In this document: in pieces, positions 27,101-38,400 of the stretch
Layout of the letters: every line of letters begins with the position of its first letter
Position numbering within the stretch: position 1 is the stretch's first letter
Assembly: GCA_946803715.1 (NCBI GenBank)
Contig: CAMPET010000196.1
Span: 61,567-125,566, forward strand
Source: Beroe ovata
Taxonomy: Eukaryota > Ctenophora > Nuda > Beroida > Beroidae
DNA length: 64,000 nucleotides
Reading direction: 5' to 3'
Translations under genes and position numbers: made by a program
Notes under the pieces: generated by a model
What the model saw: the letters and a program-made list of their open reading frames with translations, nothing else
Database searches by the model: none
Told to the model about the DNA's origin: nothing

Positions 27101-27578
27101 GCTTACGCTACGTGTACGCAGTATGACACTGGACACACACGCACACAGCCATGATTAATCAGATACAGGGTTCGTATGGTGATTGCAGAGAGCCCGCGTT
27201 TATATTATGTGGTGTGACTTTTTAAGATTAATTAAGTAATTAGAGGAGGTAAAAATGAAAGAAATAACAAAACAAAACACAAATCTGATGATTGATGTAG
27301 AAAGTGTTGTGATTTTAATATGTTTCGTTTAAACATTGTTTTAGTTTGACATGCATCGCTAACTTATCACAGGATTTCAATTGGAGACCGATTCGGAGTG
27401 GAAAACAGTTGTGAAAAGTTAGCCCTTGGCAGTGTGGAAACTTACAGTTGTCAAAAGTTTCGGGACTTGTTGAATTGTACAGGAATTCGGGAGACTTCGG
27501 TGAAGACGTTGAAGAAACCGGGGACTCGGGTTTGGGGGTCTTATCTTCGGTTTCTGTAGGTGTTACCTTCACTTCCAT
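9223..27578 (-). CDS. Pax: Pax family transcription factor: paired domain, octapeptide-like motif, OAR-like tail, no homeodomain found
   Basis: Nuclear DNA-binding developmental regulator. Minus-strand exons in order: 27446-27578, 21719-21842, 19407-19531, 18987-19078, 18592-18826, 17986-18030, 11878-11939, 10736-10830, 9223-9574 (TGA). All phases agree and give 420 residues. The paired domain (about 48-172) shows [81 protein letters not shown] and [12 protein letters not shown]. An octapeptide-like YNIDDILGI lies at 222-230. The C-terminal exon is Ala/Thr/Pro-rich and ends with an OAR-like stretch, [16 protein letters not shown] (from about 400). No homeodomain exon was found on the minus strand. 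The start at 27578 is the first ATG after an in-frame TAG. Further 5' exons and the orthology group (PaxB, Pax2/5/8 or Pax1/9-like) are not settled. Confidence 0.9.
13579..13864. promoter_or_regulatory. Cluster of seven CACGTG E-boxes
   Basis: CACGTG occurs at 13579, 13599, 13620, 13698, 13709, 13830 and 13859. Random expectation is one per about 4 kb. CACGTG is the canonical site of the USF/MITF/Myc class of bHLH-zipper factors. The cluster is in a large Pax intron; enhancer function is inferred only. Confidence 0.5.
17240..17440. repeat. Paired CA and TG microsatellites
   Basis: A (CA)n tract at about 17240-17308 is followed 85 bp later by a (TG)n tract at about 17395-17440. Together they form a potential long inverted repeat in the Pax intron. 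Confidence 0.85.
17601..17968. promoter_or_regulatory. Cluster of six CACGTG E-boxes with an X-box-like site, beside a Pax exon
   Basis: CACGTG at 17601, 17656, 17700, 17707, 17745 and 17963. The 14-mer GTTGCCGTGGTGAC at 17729-17742 matches the RFX X-box consensus at 12 of 14 positions and sits 2 bp from an E-box. The cluster ends 18 bp from the Pax exon at 17986. Confidence 0.45.
20628..20690. repeat. CA microsatellite in a Pax intron
   Basis: (CA)n interrupted by two CAGA units, ending in GCGCG. It lies in the intron between the first two paired-domain exons. Confidence 0.9.
21050..21144. repeat. Compound CA microsatellite
   Basis: Two long (CA)n blocks flank a short imperfect segment that contains an N, which marks uncertain base calling. 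It lies in the Pax intron. Confidence 0.9.
21843..27445. other. Large first Pax intron
   Basis: A 5.6-kb AT-rich intron between the N-terminal exon and the first paired-domain exon. It contains a four-site CACGTG cluster at 24028-24066. Short open frames at 24344-24613 and 24839-25132 show no family signature. Confidence 0.7.
24028..24066. promoter_or_regulatory. Four CACGTG E-boxes in 39 bp
   Basis: CACGTG begins at 24028, 24042, 24054 and 24061. Such spacing is very unlikely by chance and suggests a bHLH-zipper regulatory element in the first Pax intron. Function is inferred from the motif only. Confidence 0.5.
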
Positions 27579-28469
27579 GTCAAGCAGCTCCAGCAGATCG
27601 GACAAAAAAATGGTGGTATCGATACGGACAAGAGAACAAGAATCGTAAGTGTTGCAAAGGGCGAACTAATGGCCAAATGAGCGAGTGTTGTTTCACAATA
27701 CATGCGACTAAGCACATAGCTGTAGGATAGGGAGCGCCTCTTGCACTGAGTCACGCGCAGCACAAGTGACAGGGAGAGCGCCGTGTGGAAGAGGCGCGCC
27801 TCAGTGCAGCAGTCCATCACGTGCGCGAGTTGAGTAACGGTCATGGCTCAGTGAGCGCTGAGCTGCTGCGCTGCAACAACACACAGGATGCGCGCAGGAT
27901 GGGCCTCCATCTACTATCCCACATGCGACATCATAGCTCCCTATCTCTCTACCCCGGGTATAGCAAGCAGTACCTGCTCCCCCCAGTTAACCTGGCTTCC
28001 ACTGGTCCCACCACGTCATGCGTGGGCAAAGTTGAAACACCACACAATATTCTACTGCTGCTGCAGCCCTCTTCGTTACGAGAGAGAGAGGGCAGTCACG
28101 TGGGCTGTCGAGTAAAAACCGTGACTTGATCAACACGCACAGTAAACGATGTGTGTGTGTGTGTGTGTTGCTGACTAGGTCTCATGACACATCCCACATA
28201 TATTATAGATACTGTGTGTTTTCGATGTGGGTAGATACATTGAGGGGGGTGTCACGTGACCATATATCTATAGTCTCCAGGTTCCAAGGTAGCTGGTGAC
28301 TTGTAGTAGTACTTGTTACATGTAGAGAGAGAGAGGAGGAAGGAGGGGTGTCGAGCAGCAGCAGGTCATGATGTGGGTCAGCACCAACTCTCAGTGTGCA
28401 TGGAAACACAATTCACTCTCTCACATGTCTCCTTCACTGTTCCGGCCACGCCGTGAGGTGATTCCCCCA

Positions 28470-28470
28470 C

Positions 28471-28503
<33 letters not shown>

Positions 28504-28820
28504 TAGAGTCATAGTGCTGCTGTTACTGCGACTCAATAATAACTACTACTCCTTCTTCCTTATTGTTATCTCAGGAACGGGCTGGGAAGTGGCGAGAGAC
28601 GTGGGGTAGATCGTGATACACGTCATGGGGTGAGGAGCGGTGTTTTTGGGATATAGAGTTGGGAATTCAGGGGTTCTTGTTTCTCAGGGTTGAAAAGGGG
28701 GGAGTTTCTCACAAACACAGAAACAGAAACTCAAACAGACACACATACACACACACACACAGACACACACACACACCCACAGACAGACACACAGACACAC
28801 ACACACACACACACAAACAT
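28470..28820. repeat. CA microsatellites 5' of Pax
   Basis: (CA)n tracts at about 28470-28503 and 28738-28816, the second interrupted by CAGA units. They lie 0.9-1.2 kb 5' of the predicted Pax start. Confidence 0.85.
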
Positions 28821-29407
28821 CTTCACCCCACTGTAGCTTGTTTTGCATCCATGACACGTAGCGGCGGGCTGTTTTCCTGACTCAATTAGGGCACGGATGA
28901 TGATGACAGTTAATTACCATTATACTCTTGAACAAACACACACACGCGCTCTCATAGTGTAGACCAGCAACAACAGTACCTCAACACATGTATATTGTAA
29001 GCTTATTGTTTGTGTTGTACACCATCATACTGTAGGAGACATGGTGTTGTGTATTATCTCACTGTGTTTATGTAGGAACACCCCCCCAAATATATATGTG
29101 TCCCCGTGACCTCACTCGTGACGTTGGGGAGGGGGTATTGTCTGATGATACATATCCAATTTGCATCATCTCATCATGATATGTATCATCCCGGAAGAGT
29201 GACGAAGATTACACCCTGTCACGTTTACCCTGGGACTCAGGGCAGCGTGCAGGAGGAAATACATGTCATGACGTGAGTGTGTGATAATATCTAGAATTTC
29301 GCCCCCCNGATAGGAAACTTAACACGGTGTTCTCAATATTCAGCACATCAGATATTTTCACGTGATATTGTATCAGTTGGGACAAGCTTCCTTGTTATGC
29401 TTGTCAA

Positions 29408-29640
29408 TGATTGGCTCACGTGAGGGATTGTCAGACTAAAATCTGATTGAAGAATTGAGTGAAAGATAAGATCGTGTGAATGGATCAATTGTGATGATGG
29501 GTCCACGTATTGATTGGTCGACTAATATCAAGTGCGAAACGCAAAGTGTTATGATTGGTTAATGCGTGTCAGGTGTGGATAGTGGAGCGATCTGATTGGT
29601 CAAGGTGCATCAGGTGCGACGGCGGGAGAGTTGTGATTGG
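29408..29640. promoter_or_regulatory. Phased inverted CCAAT-box array 5' of Pax
   Basis: TGATTGG (reverse complement CCAATCA) occurs at 29408, 29511, 29552, 29593 and 29634. The last four are spaced exactly 41 bp apart and the intervening sequence has diverged. CCAAT with this flank is the typical NF-Y site. The array is about 1.9 kb 5' of the predicted Pax start; it may be a decayed 41-bp tandem repeat, a regulatory element, or both. Confidence 0.5.
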
Positions 29641-29856
29641 CTAATGCTCGCACCGTGGAGAGTGAACGAGGAGAAACGTGAGTGCGCATTGTCAGTATGG
29701 TCAGGTGGGGTACTAATTCGGCATTATTACAATTTTAATTGAGTAATGTTTTCATGTGACTCTAACGATTTGTTAATTCAACGCAAATGAGTTTGTTCAG
29801 TTTGGGAGCTAATGCATAGCCATGAGGTTGCGAGTTTTTGACATCTCACCCACACT

Positions 29857-29893
29857 GACACACACACACACACACACACNACACACACACACA
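29857..29893. repeat. CA microsatellite
   Basis: (CA)n tract with one N, in the spacer 5' of Pax. Confidence 0.9.
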
Positions 29894-29969
29894 TAGACAT
29901 CATGTCCCCAGTATCTATCCTCGTTACATGTACATAATGCCAAGTATCGAGCCGGTTAGTCTCAAACTC

Positions 29970-30185
29970 TCATACAGAGAGTGACAGTGAGTTGGCTAAA
30001 CCACAAACTGAGACCTGAGACAGTCTACAGTATAAGCCAGCACTTGTCGCCAATGGACATATATCTCTGGATACGGAGGGGGGATTTATCTCTACTGAGG
30101 GCTGGAGATGGATATCATTTCTCCCGGGATATGGAGAAGAGGAGAGGAGATTTTGGTGGAAACATAAGTAGCAGTTATAGGAGAC
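29970..30185 (-). CDS. Possible terminal exon of the unidentified minus-strand gene
   Basis: A strong acceptor (TTCTTCTTCCAG) precedes an open frame of 71 codons ending in TGA, in the phase left by the exon at 32402-32547. The translated stretch (VSYNCYLCFHQN...) has no recognisable motif. Another frame from the same acceptor, with a Ser/Pro-rich stretch, looks as plausible but does not match the phase. Treat it as a weak candidate. Confidence 0.2.
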   Translation of the reverse strand, partial: VSYNCYLCFHQNLLSSSPYPGRNDIHLQPSVEINPPSVSRDICPLATSAGLYCRLSQVSVCGLANSLSLSV

Positions 30186-31196
30186 CTGGAAGAAGAAGGT
30201 TGTGATGTGTGTGTGTGTGCGGGAGAACCAGAACGCGAGCAGGTTTATGTGCTGGGAGAGCGGACTGGCACAGCCCTCTGCACGTGATGCTGCTGTACAC
30301 AGATATAGATGCAATTCCGAACACACAGGCAGAGCGGAGAGGGAGAGAGAGAGACATGGATAGGTATATAATATATACGTGATATTAAGGGTAAATGAAA
30401 CAAATATAACGCAAGTATATACTTGGATATATTGATTATAAAGTCCCGTAGCTAGTAAGTGGCACGAGGCACCATAGGTCCTTGAAACTGCCCTCCGCTT
30501 GATAAGACCAATTATCGGAACATAAGTTTTAATTAATCGGGGAAGGGTTGATTATAATTCTGTCCTCATCATAGTACTATGTTGCCGCAGTTTGCGTATT
30601 GACAGGGTGACAAGCAAGATTGTCACAACTCACGGGATGCATTATGAAATGAGTCAGTTATTCACATTTGAGGATGGTAAGATAGAGAGTGTGAAAAGGG
30701 AGTGAGAAAAGGGGGGGGGGGCTTACTAGAATGTTGACTCCAAGCTACCAGTCATTTCATTCGACATTCCAATGAGATTCACGAACCTTCTCGAACACAC
30801 ATACGCGCGACCCTTAGCACATGCAAATCCCCTCTGATTGTGGGGGGTACCGGCTAGCATAATATAACTCATACGTGGTTATACGGCATGTAACAATGAT
30901 ATAATTTCAACTATATGTTAAATAGATAAATAACAGAGTGTATCCATCATATATAATGCAAATGAAATATACTGAATTTTGTGGCACGGCATGGCACGAC
31001 TACCATGAATGCCGTCATTTGGCCGTTGGTATTGGGCTATGATTGTGATTTTACATCATATTACGCACATGTAAATTGGAAGATTGCACGGATTTTGCAT
31101 TTCTCAGTATTTATTTTGAAGAGTGTACACGAACTTTGTGAAATATCAGCGATCAAAACTTGTTTTTTGAGAATTATGTGGTTACAGCTATAATTT

Positions 31197-31448
31197 TTGA
31201 GTGCATCACAAAACTTGATCTCACCGCAAGTTTTGAACGAGTTTGAAAAAGAAAAGAATACAATAGAAAACGCTCCAATGAGCAGAGTGGAAGTTAATCT
31301 GAAGAAGTTGATAGAACGAAATTATAACAAACAATTGCCATTTGTCACCAAGTACACATTACAGCAATTGTATTACTTATTGGGTATGAGACCTGGCTAT
31401 GATGTTAATATTGAATCTAAAGAACTGAACGTTTACTGGCACTTATAG
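31197..31448 (+). other. Orphan open reading frame, unidentified
   Basis: An 83-codon open frame without an ATG at its start, in AT-rich sequence. The translation is rich in Lys, Glu, Asn and Leu with amphipathic character (NEFEKEKNTIENAP, KKLIERNYNKQLPF, LQQLYYLLGMRPGY) and looks more protein-like than neighbouring frames. The first internal ATG would give about 54 residues. An in-frame TAA precedes it and no good acceptor opens it. It could be a fragment of a mobile element or of a decayed gene. Confidence 0.2.
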
Positions 31449-31743
31449 TTGTCAATTTGAGCAAGGAAATGTCGTTAAAATTTTATAGAATGACGAAGTT
31501 TTCAGCACCTTTTTTACTGGAGGAATAGAGTAGGATATCATAACGTGTGCATGATCTTTAAGTGTGGTATAGGAATGTATACGGTTGTATAACGTCGTTG
31601 TATAAAACGTCAGTGTCGAAATATTGCTATCGTTAACACTTGGAGAAGCCTAAACTAAGTTGATGAGTTCTACATGATATATTAACGCGGAGAAGTGCGG
31701 TGTATCGCGCGCGCAGCGCGTGTATGAAATACTGTCACTCTCC

Positions 31744-31779
31744 CACGTGAATGCAGTCGTTGCCTTGGTAACGCACGTG
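31744..31779. promoter_or_regulatory. X-box-like site between two E-boxes
   Basis: CACGTG at 31744-31749 and 31774-31779 flank GTTGCCTTGGTAAC at 31759-31772, which matches the palindromic RFX X-box consensus at 13 of 14 positions. It lies in a non-coding stretch between the unidentified minus-strand gene and Pax. Confidence 0.45.
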
Positions 31780-32401
31780 AAAGCCGGACTCATATAGTAA
31801 ATTTGTATGTGCGCGGTCTGTCGACACCATGCCACTTAAACTATATATCGAGAACTCGCTAGGGAATTGGCACAAACACTCGAGTTACTATATATGGGTA
31901 GAGATGGTACGTGAATCGGAATAGGTTAGGAACTGACACCAGTTTGATATTAGGCTACGCGTTGATGTATTGATATGTGTAGTGAGTTAGAGAACTTCTA
32001 AAATTACATATAGTTTAGGTTTAATGTGTGGACACAGATGTGCGCTGGGTATGACAAATCTCATGACTGATCGGAGGAAGATTTGATCGGAGAGTAAAAA
32101 CCTTGGAACAGTTTGATTTGGAGATTGGAGATGAGTTTTGCAAGTTGCTATCAACAAAAATATTGAGAAATGTAGTGACGAACTCTAAAACGATGCACAC
32201 ACTTCCTCCGAAACCACTGGAAAAACCACTGCAAAAACTATGACATTCCGCAATGACAATGACAATGACGCACCGAACGAGATATGACGCACTACCAAAA
32301 TATGACGCATCTCCAGCGAACATGTGGAGACTGGATGTAGTAGACATGTTGTAACAGAGAGATAGGGGGTGCATTGGAAAGATGCTAAACATACTACTCA
32401 C

Positions 32402-35400
32402 CAGTCGTATGATGACGATGGGTCTCCCTCTCTGACGATGGGGATTGGCCAATTCCCCCTCGGTCATCCCCTCCGATTGGTCGATTGCCCTCAACTCATC
32501 CTCTCTGATTGGATGTGTCCTCCACTGCGGAGTGACTGCCGGCGGTCCTGTAACACACATACATACACAGATGAGTAATTGCACTCATAACATATCCAGC
32601 TCTTTCGATACACGGATCATAAGCGCGTAAACAAAAGTCAGAAAATTAAGAGTAACCAAGTCCAGCACTATATATATATATGTATGTACGTCGCGAGGGA
32701 AGCATGACCAAAGGTTGCACACACGGCCAAGTTGGAGTTTAATCAGATCACAAGTGGGATGATGATGAACTCGGACGTATATATCTCCCCCTCTCTCTCT
32801 CGAGCTCTGGGAGAGAGATGCATAGACCAGTCGATCTGCCGAGTTTGCTTACAAACACATTGGCGGATATGCATAAAATAATATATTTCGTCATATGTCA
32901 CGGCTAGGGATCTTGGGTCGTAGGGTATCATAGGTTTTCAAATAAACATATGTTTTCAATTTCATATGTGTTCCATATCATGGAATGATAATGTGACATG
33001 GCTTCTCTTGGATTGGATTTCCGCGGGGTGGGGATTACAGAGCACTCATGTGCAGATTCGTCCGGAACTACCAAAATCACCGAGTTTTTACCACTTTTCA
33101 CAGTTGCCACATCTCAGCGCCCGCCCAATGGAGGCTAATTTTACAATTCCACACTTTCCTGAAGAACATGTAATTTTTGTCGACTTATCTGTGCAGCATA
33201 CCGGTTACAGCGTATATATTTTTCCCCTATGTGATATATGTACGGCTTCACTGTTATATATATTGAAAATATTGTCGCGTTAGAAGCGATAGAATAGGGC
33301 ACGACGCTCGGTAATTGAGAATTAGTGCTACGGTCTACGAGGTTTTGCCCAATATATATATACCCTGCGTTTCATATAAAATATGTAACGTATAATATAT
33401 AATACTTCATGCAAATTAAATTTAATTTGATAACAGTGAAATCGAAGCCTTATATTCAACGGTCAGTGCCACGAGATAACGAATGGAAAGAAATTATCGG
33501 TGAAAAAAGTGAATGTACCTGGTGTTTGGGGGGGTGAAAGATTGGTGGCTCGTCCAATTGCCAGTTTATTTGGTGAGAAACCAGGGATGAGTGGGGACCA
33601 ATCGCTGTTTCCATGGTGATGTTAATAGACATGTTCACCTATGGTAGAGTAGGGAATTAGTGAGGATATTGACTTGGTTGGAACAATGCACTTCGAATGA
33701 GAGCAGACTCTTGTACTACAACATTTGAGTCAGTGAAATCATGAAAAATAAGATGAATTGATCATAAATGTTTAAAATTAGAACTGGTTCTATACTTCTT
33801 TTGAACACGATGAAATTTGTCATTTCGCAAGATATCCAGTCACTTTGATGTCACAAATTCTCTTCCAATCAAGCGAGTGCTTTCTAACACAATCTATAAT
33901 TAGTCACCAACCACGGTTATTGAAGGATTGAATAGCGTAGGACAACTGATATGATCAGACGATTTAGTATTATACCTAAATCGCATGACATGAAACCATG
34001 GAAATGGTCTGACTCTCTAATGAATCAAAATCATGCCAAGTCTGAATCATGCTTACATTATGTGATAAATCAATCAAGGTTTCTAATCAATAACATTAAT
34101 ATACATGATAGGTATCTACCTATATTATTTACAGTTTATCTAAGTACAAAACTGAGTATAATGGAAATAAACTCAGGATACGACAGTAGCCTCCGGATCA
34201 CTGTGTCTCAGAGGTTGTTTGGATGATGAGCGTTTCTCACGGGGGGAGCAAATGAAGAGGGATATTTCCTCAGTGATGGGGTATTCCGTCGATATCCATA
34301 TCTCCCAGTGTATAATGTCACGGGCTTCGTGTTTTGGAAGTACGGTGACGAGAAATGTCCTGAGGGGAAAGTCGTGGTATACCGTATTTACATCAATCAG
34401 TTGCTGATAAAAAGGTTTCAGATGTACGCGCCATCTTGCTCATCAATCAAAACCACTATATTGCTAGTAATTTCATAACACGCGCGCAGATATGATGTAT
34501 GTTTTTGGCGCGAAATCTGATAATCTGATATCCACTAGATCCATGACAAAGTAAAAGTCTTGAACGCATAGGGACGCATATCAGCAGTGGGAGACTCTCT
34601 GGAACGTGGTGACGGTTAATGTTGAGCTGGCTAAGTAGTAAGTACGATTATCGTATCATCTTAGCGCAATCGATAGATGACCGCGCGCTGTTATCGATCG
34701 ATATCATATCGATTGCGCGGCTTAAAACTTGCGGTAACGACAAAGCTGTTTTCTCACCAAAAACCTGTTCGTCTGTCGCGCGCTCCATGTTTTTGAAGAC
34801 AACTTTAACACCTCTGGGACGTACGTATCGAACCATAAAATCACATACTTAACAATTTTCTGTCGATGCAATCTATTGCTAAATCACCCTGTAAATGAAG
34901 ATTGAAGACTTCAAAAGATGGAAGATAACGCCTTACGTTCCGATGATAGAAAACGAAGTGAGTCTATTATGATTTTCACAGGCCAACTTATATTATCCAT
35001 GGCAAGCAAAACAATCAGCATACAAATACCTCTCTCACAGCTTGACGCTTATGCAGCAATAAGCACTAAAATCAGCACATTATAACATGTGTCTCCACTT
35101 CTACAGCTGGAGACGTCATAACTCTGTCCAGGAGCTCCCTACAGGGGTACTGGTACAGTTGGCAGTCCACAGCCCACATTGTCTCGTACATCCGCTCTAA
35201 ATCCTCTGCAGGAACCTGCCTTAAATGCCGGATTAAACACTCCTCGGCCTTCCAAGGGGCCGAACTCTCGTCGAATCGCTTAAGGAGTGGTGGTATTAGC
35301 TCAGGGTGGCCGATTTTGTGTAGCAGGGCTTCGGCATCGCCCGGGAATTGATCTAGTTTGAGGATGGTGTAGGGGAGGGAGCAGGGGGAGCAGTATCGGT

Positions 35401-38400
35401 AGAAGGGCGTGATGTGGACATTTTTCCCACCAGCCAGCACCCAACTAATGAGCTCTGGTAAAGTGGGCCCTGGTGGGTTGAGGTATGGGTTACTGCCGTT
35501 CCTGATGAGACCCCATTGGGAGGGGGTGAGGGTATAACTCGCGTTACGACGAACTGTGTTCGATATACGCTTCAATTCTTCTTCATTTTCTGTGATGATT
35601 TGAGATGCTTCTTTCAACAGCCTCCGAGAATTGCCAGCATGACTCGGATCGACTGCTCTAAACTGTCGGACTATCTCCATTCCAGAATTTGCCCAGAACA
35701 CTCCATCATTCCCCAGCTCCCATTTATTGCTAAACGCACTCAAAAACCGTCCAATAGGATTCCTCACTACCATGAAAACCTCTGTTCCCATCTTCGCACA
35801 CTCTCTCCTCCGACAACCAGTGCCATGTTTCCGCAGAGTGTGGATATTACAGACCCCTCCACGGGCGATCTCTGCTGACACCTCGTCTGCTCCGATAAAT
35901 TCAGGATCCCTGGCTTCGCAGAACAGTTTCAACCACTGAGAACTCCCACACTTGAAGACGGGACACCAGTAGACACCCAACTCGTGGTGCATGTCTATGA
36001 TGTCTGCTGGAGGGGGAACTTTGGATACTGGGTGAGTCGGGTCGTTACAAAACCGTTGTACAAATTGGTGTCTCACCGCAAATACTTCCAGATCTTCTCC
36101 AGAAATGTTTAGGTGTGATACTCCGGTTTTTCCAACTTGCATCATTGTTCCAAATCTGGTCATCCCACGCTTCATATTGATAGTATCCATATAAATGAGG
36201 AGAACGGAAGTGATTGTGAAGACCACAACTATTCGCAGGACGGCTCTCAATGAAAGCATTCCTCGCTGTGTTTGATTAGCCATCTGGGGGAATAAACCTT
36301 GCTGATCATGGATGATACGAGGCATTTTCGTGAACACACAAGGGAAAGAATCAGATCGTCCAGATATAAAACATAGAGCAAATTTGCGGGTCGAAACTAA
36401 TGAAATTAATAAAAATCGAAAGCTGCATGGGCGAATCTGTTATTAAAACGCAAGGTGAACCATCAAAATCTGTGCTTAAATAAAACTTTCGTTAAGGAAC
36501 AGTTTTTAATCAACTAATAAACACTAAAGAGGGGCTAGTCTGTAAGTGTACAGTATAACTACCTACATTTACCGGGGGGAGCAGCAGGAATTTAGAGGCA
36601 GATATAATCAAGATATGGATAAACAGCTACACCAAGTCTCCAGTACGATAACGTCTCCGGGAATGACCCTCAAACTATGTAACTATCATATTGGCCGGTT
36701 CATTTATTAGTAGGTAGTAGCTAAAACATTATCAAAATCTCTCAAATGTCATATTTGTCTTGCAGAATTATTGGCAGTGTGTTGCGACATGGCAAAAGCC
36801 ACTTAATTATGGGTAACTTATTATGGGCGGCCAATACAAACATGGTCATAACTCATATCGTAGGGATGATAAGCTATGGCCACCAAATTACACAATACAC
36901 ACGATAAAAGCTTTAAATCAATGCAACCAAATTAAATACTAGTTTGACCACATTGCCTTCATCAATAAAATATTAATCCTGATTCAGCGACTGAAATGCG
37001 AGGTTATGTAGGTGACTACTATGCGAAATCACTTATCACTATATCAGTGTCAATACGTCAACGGTGCATTTAATAAGGCTATGAGCAGTACGGCTATATC
37101 TCACAAAAGCAGATGCCACATAATCTCACAAAAGAAGATTTGTCGCTCTTTCGTATATGAATTTCATATGATCATCTTTCATTAATCATGGCTTTGTTTC
37201 ATAGCAAGATGAGAAGTTTAGGGGCTTGAGAAGTTACCACTCTGTAATATGTATGGTTTTGTATTATTATGGGGATGGGATAATCATATGGGGATGGGAT
37301 AATAGTGATAATCATAGTGATGAACTCGGGCAATATCTTGTACAAATACGAGAATATATCATTCACGAACAAGTTTTCAGTGTAATTACATATTTGTCAA
37401 ATGTCAAGTGCTAAGAATCAGGCAGAATTATAGTAGGAAATCGAACGCGGCAGTACAATCATCCCTATAAACGCCACGAAAACTGATCTGATGTTCTCGG
37501 AGATATACATTCCACAGACCTCAGAACGATCTAAAATTTCGAGAAATGCAGCACACGGTTTCCAGAGCTCTGCTAGACGTGTGAAACAGCCAAACAAATT
37601 AATACTATATTATTGAGATTGTATATCAAGTCCAAGTGGTGATCGCACGGGTGCGCTCTCCCCCTCTCTCTCCCTCTCTCCCCACCCCCTCCCCCTCTCT
37701 CTCTTCCTTCCCCCTCTCTCCCCTCTTTCTCCCTCCCTCTCACTTTCCCCCTCTTATACCTCTCCGTTCTACCTCTCCTCCCCATTCTTCTCTCTTCCCT
37801 CCTCTCCCCCTCCCCCTCTCTCCCCTTCCCTCCCCTACCCCTCCGTGTAGTCTCTCCCTCTCCGTGTAGTTTCTCCCCCTCCCCTCTCCCTCCCTCCTTC
37901 CTCTCCCTCCCCCTCTTACCGGCAATAGTTTCCACATCGTGACCTGCTCCATTCTTGTTCCTCAGAGCGATGTACCGGTAAGCATGGCTGGATCGAGTGA
38001 GATTATCCCACACCACGCCACCTTGGGATGAGCTAGCAGGGCGACTCTGAGCTGTCTTCTTCAGCAACTGGAGAAGTTGTGAGGAGAAGTGGTGGTAATT
38101 ACCAATCGATTGTAATGAGGAGAAGTGGTGGTAATTACCTATCGATTGTAATGAGTTTGTTTTGGGGCAGCTTCAATAGAGTTATTCAGTGAATAGTGGA
38201 TGCATCAACTATATTGGGTGTACACATGTACTCAAATAATCATGTGTGAGAATGTGAGCAACGTGACATTAGTTTTGTCTGCAATTCCCCCCCCCCAAAG
38301 TATGGCTACCTATAATCTTCCCCATCCGGCATCCATGCCTTCACACTGTGGTCTAGCTACTGTGCTAACTGTACTCTCCTGGCTCTCAACTCAATGTATT

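Noticed and set aside
34648-34836. Possible minus-strand exon within the putative host intron
   Set aside because: Phases can be made to fit the host gene, but the donor is weak and two frames are equally open.
37573-38067. Gly/Arg/Glu-rich 164-codon frame
   Set aside because: Most of it is the translated pyrimidine tract. Only 37920-38067 is supported as an exon.
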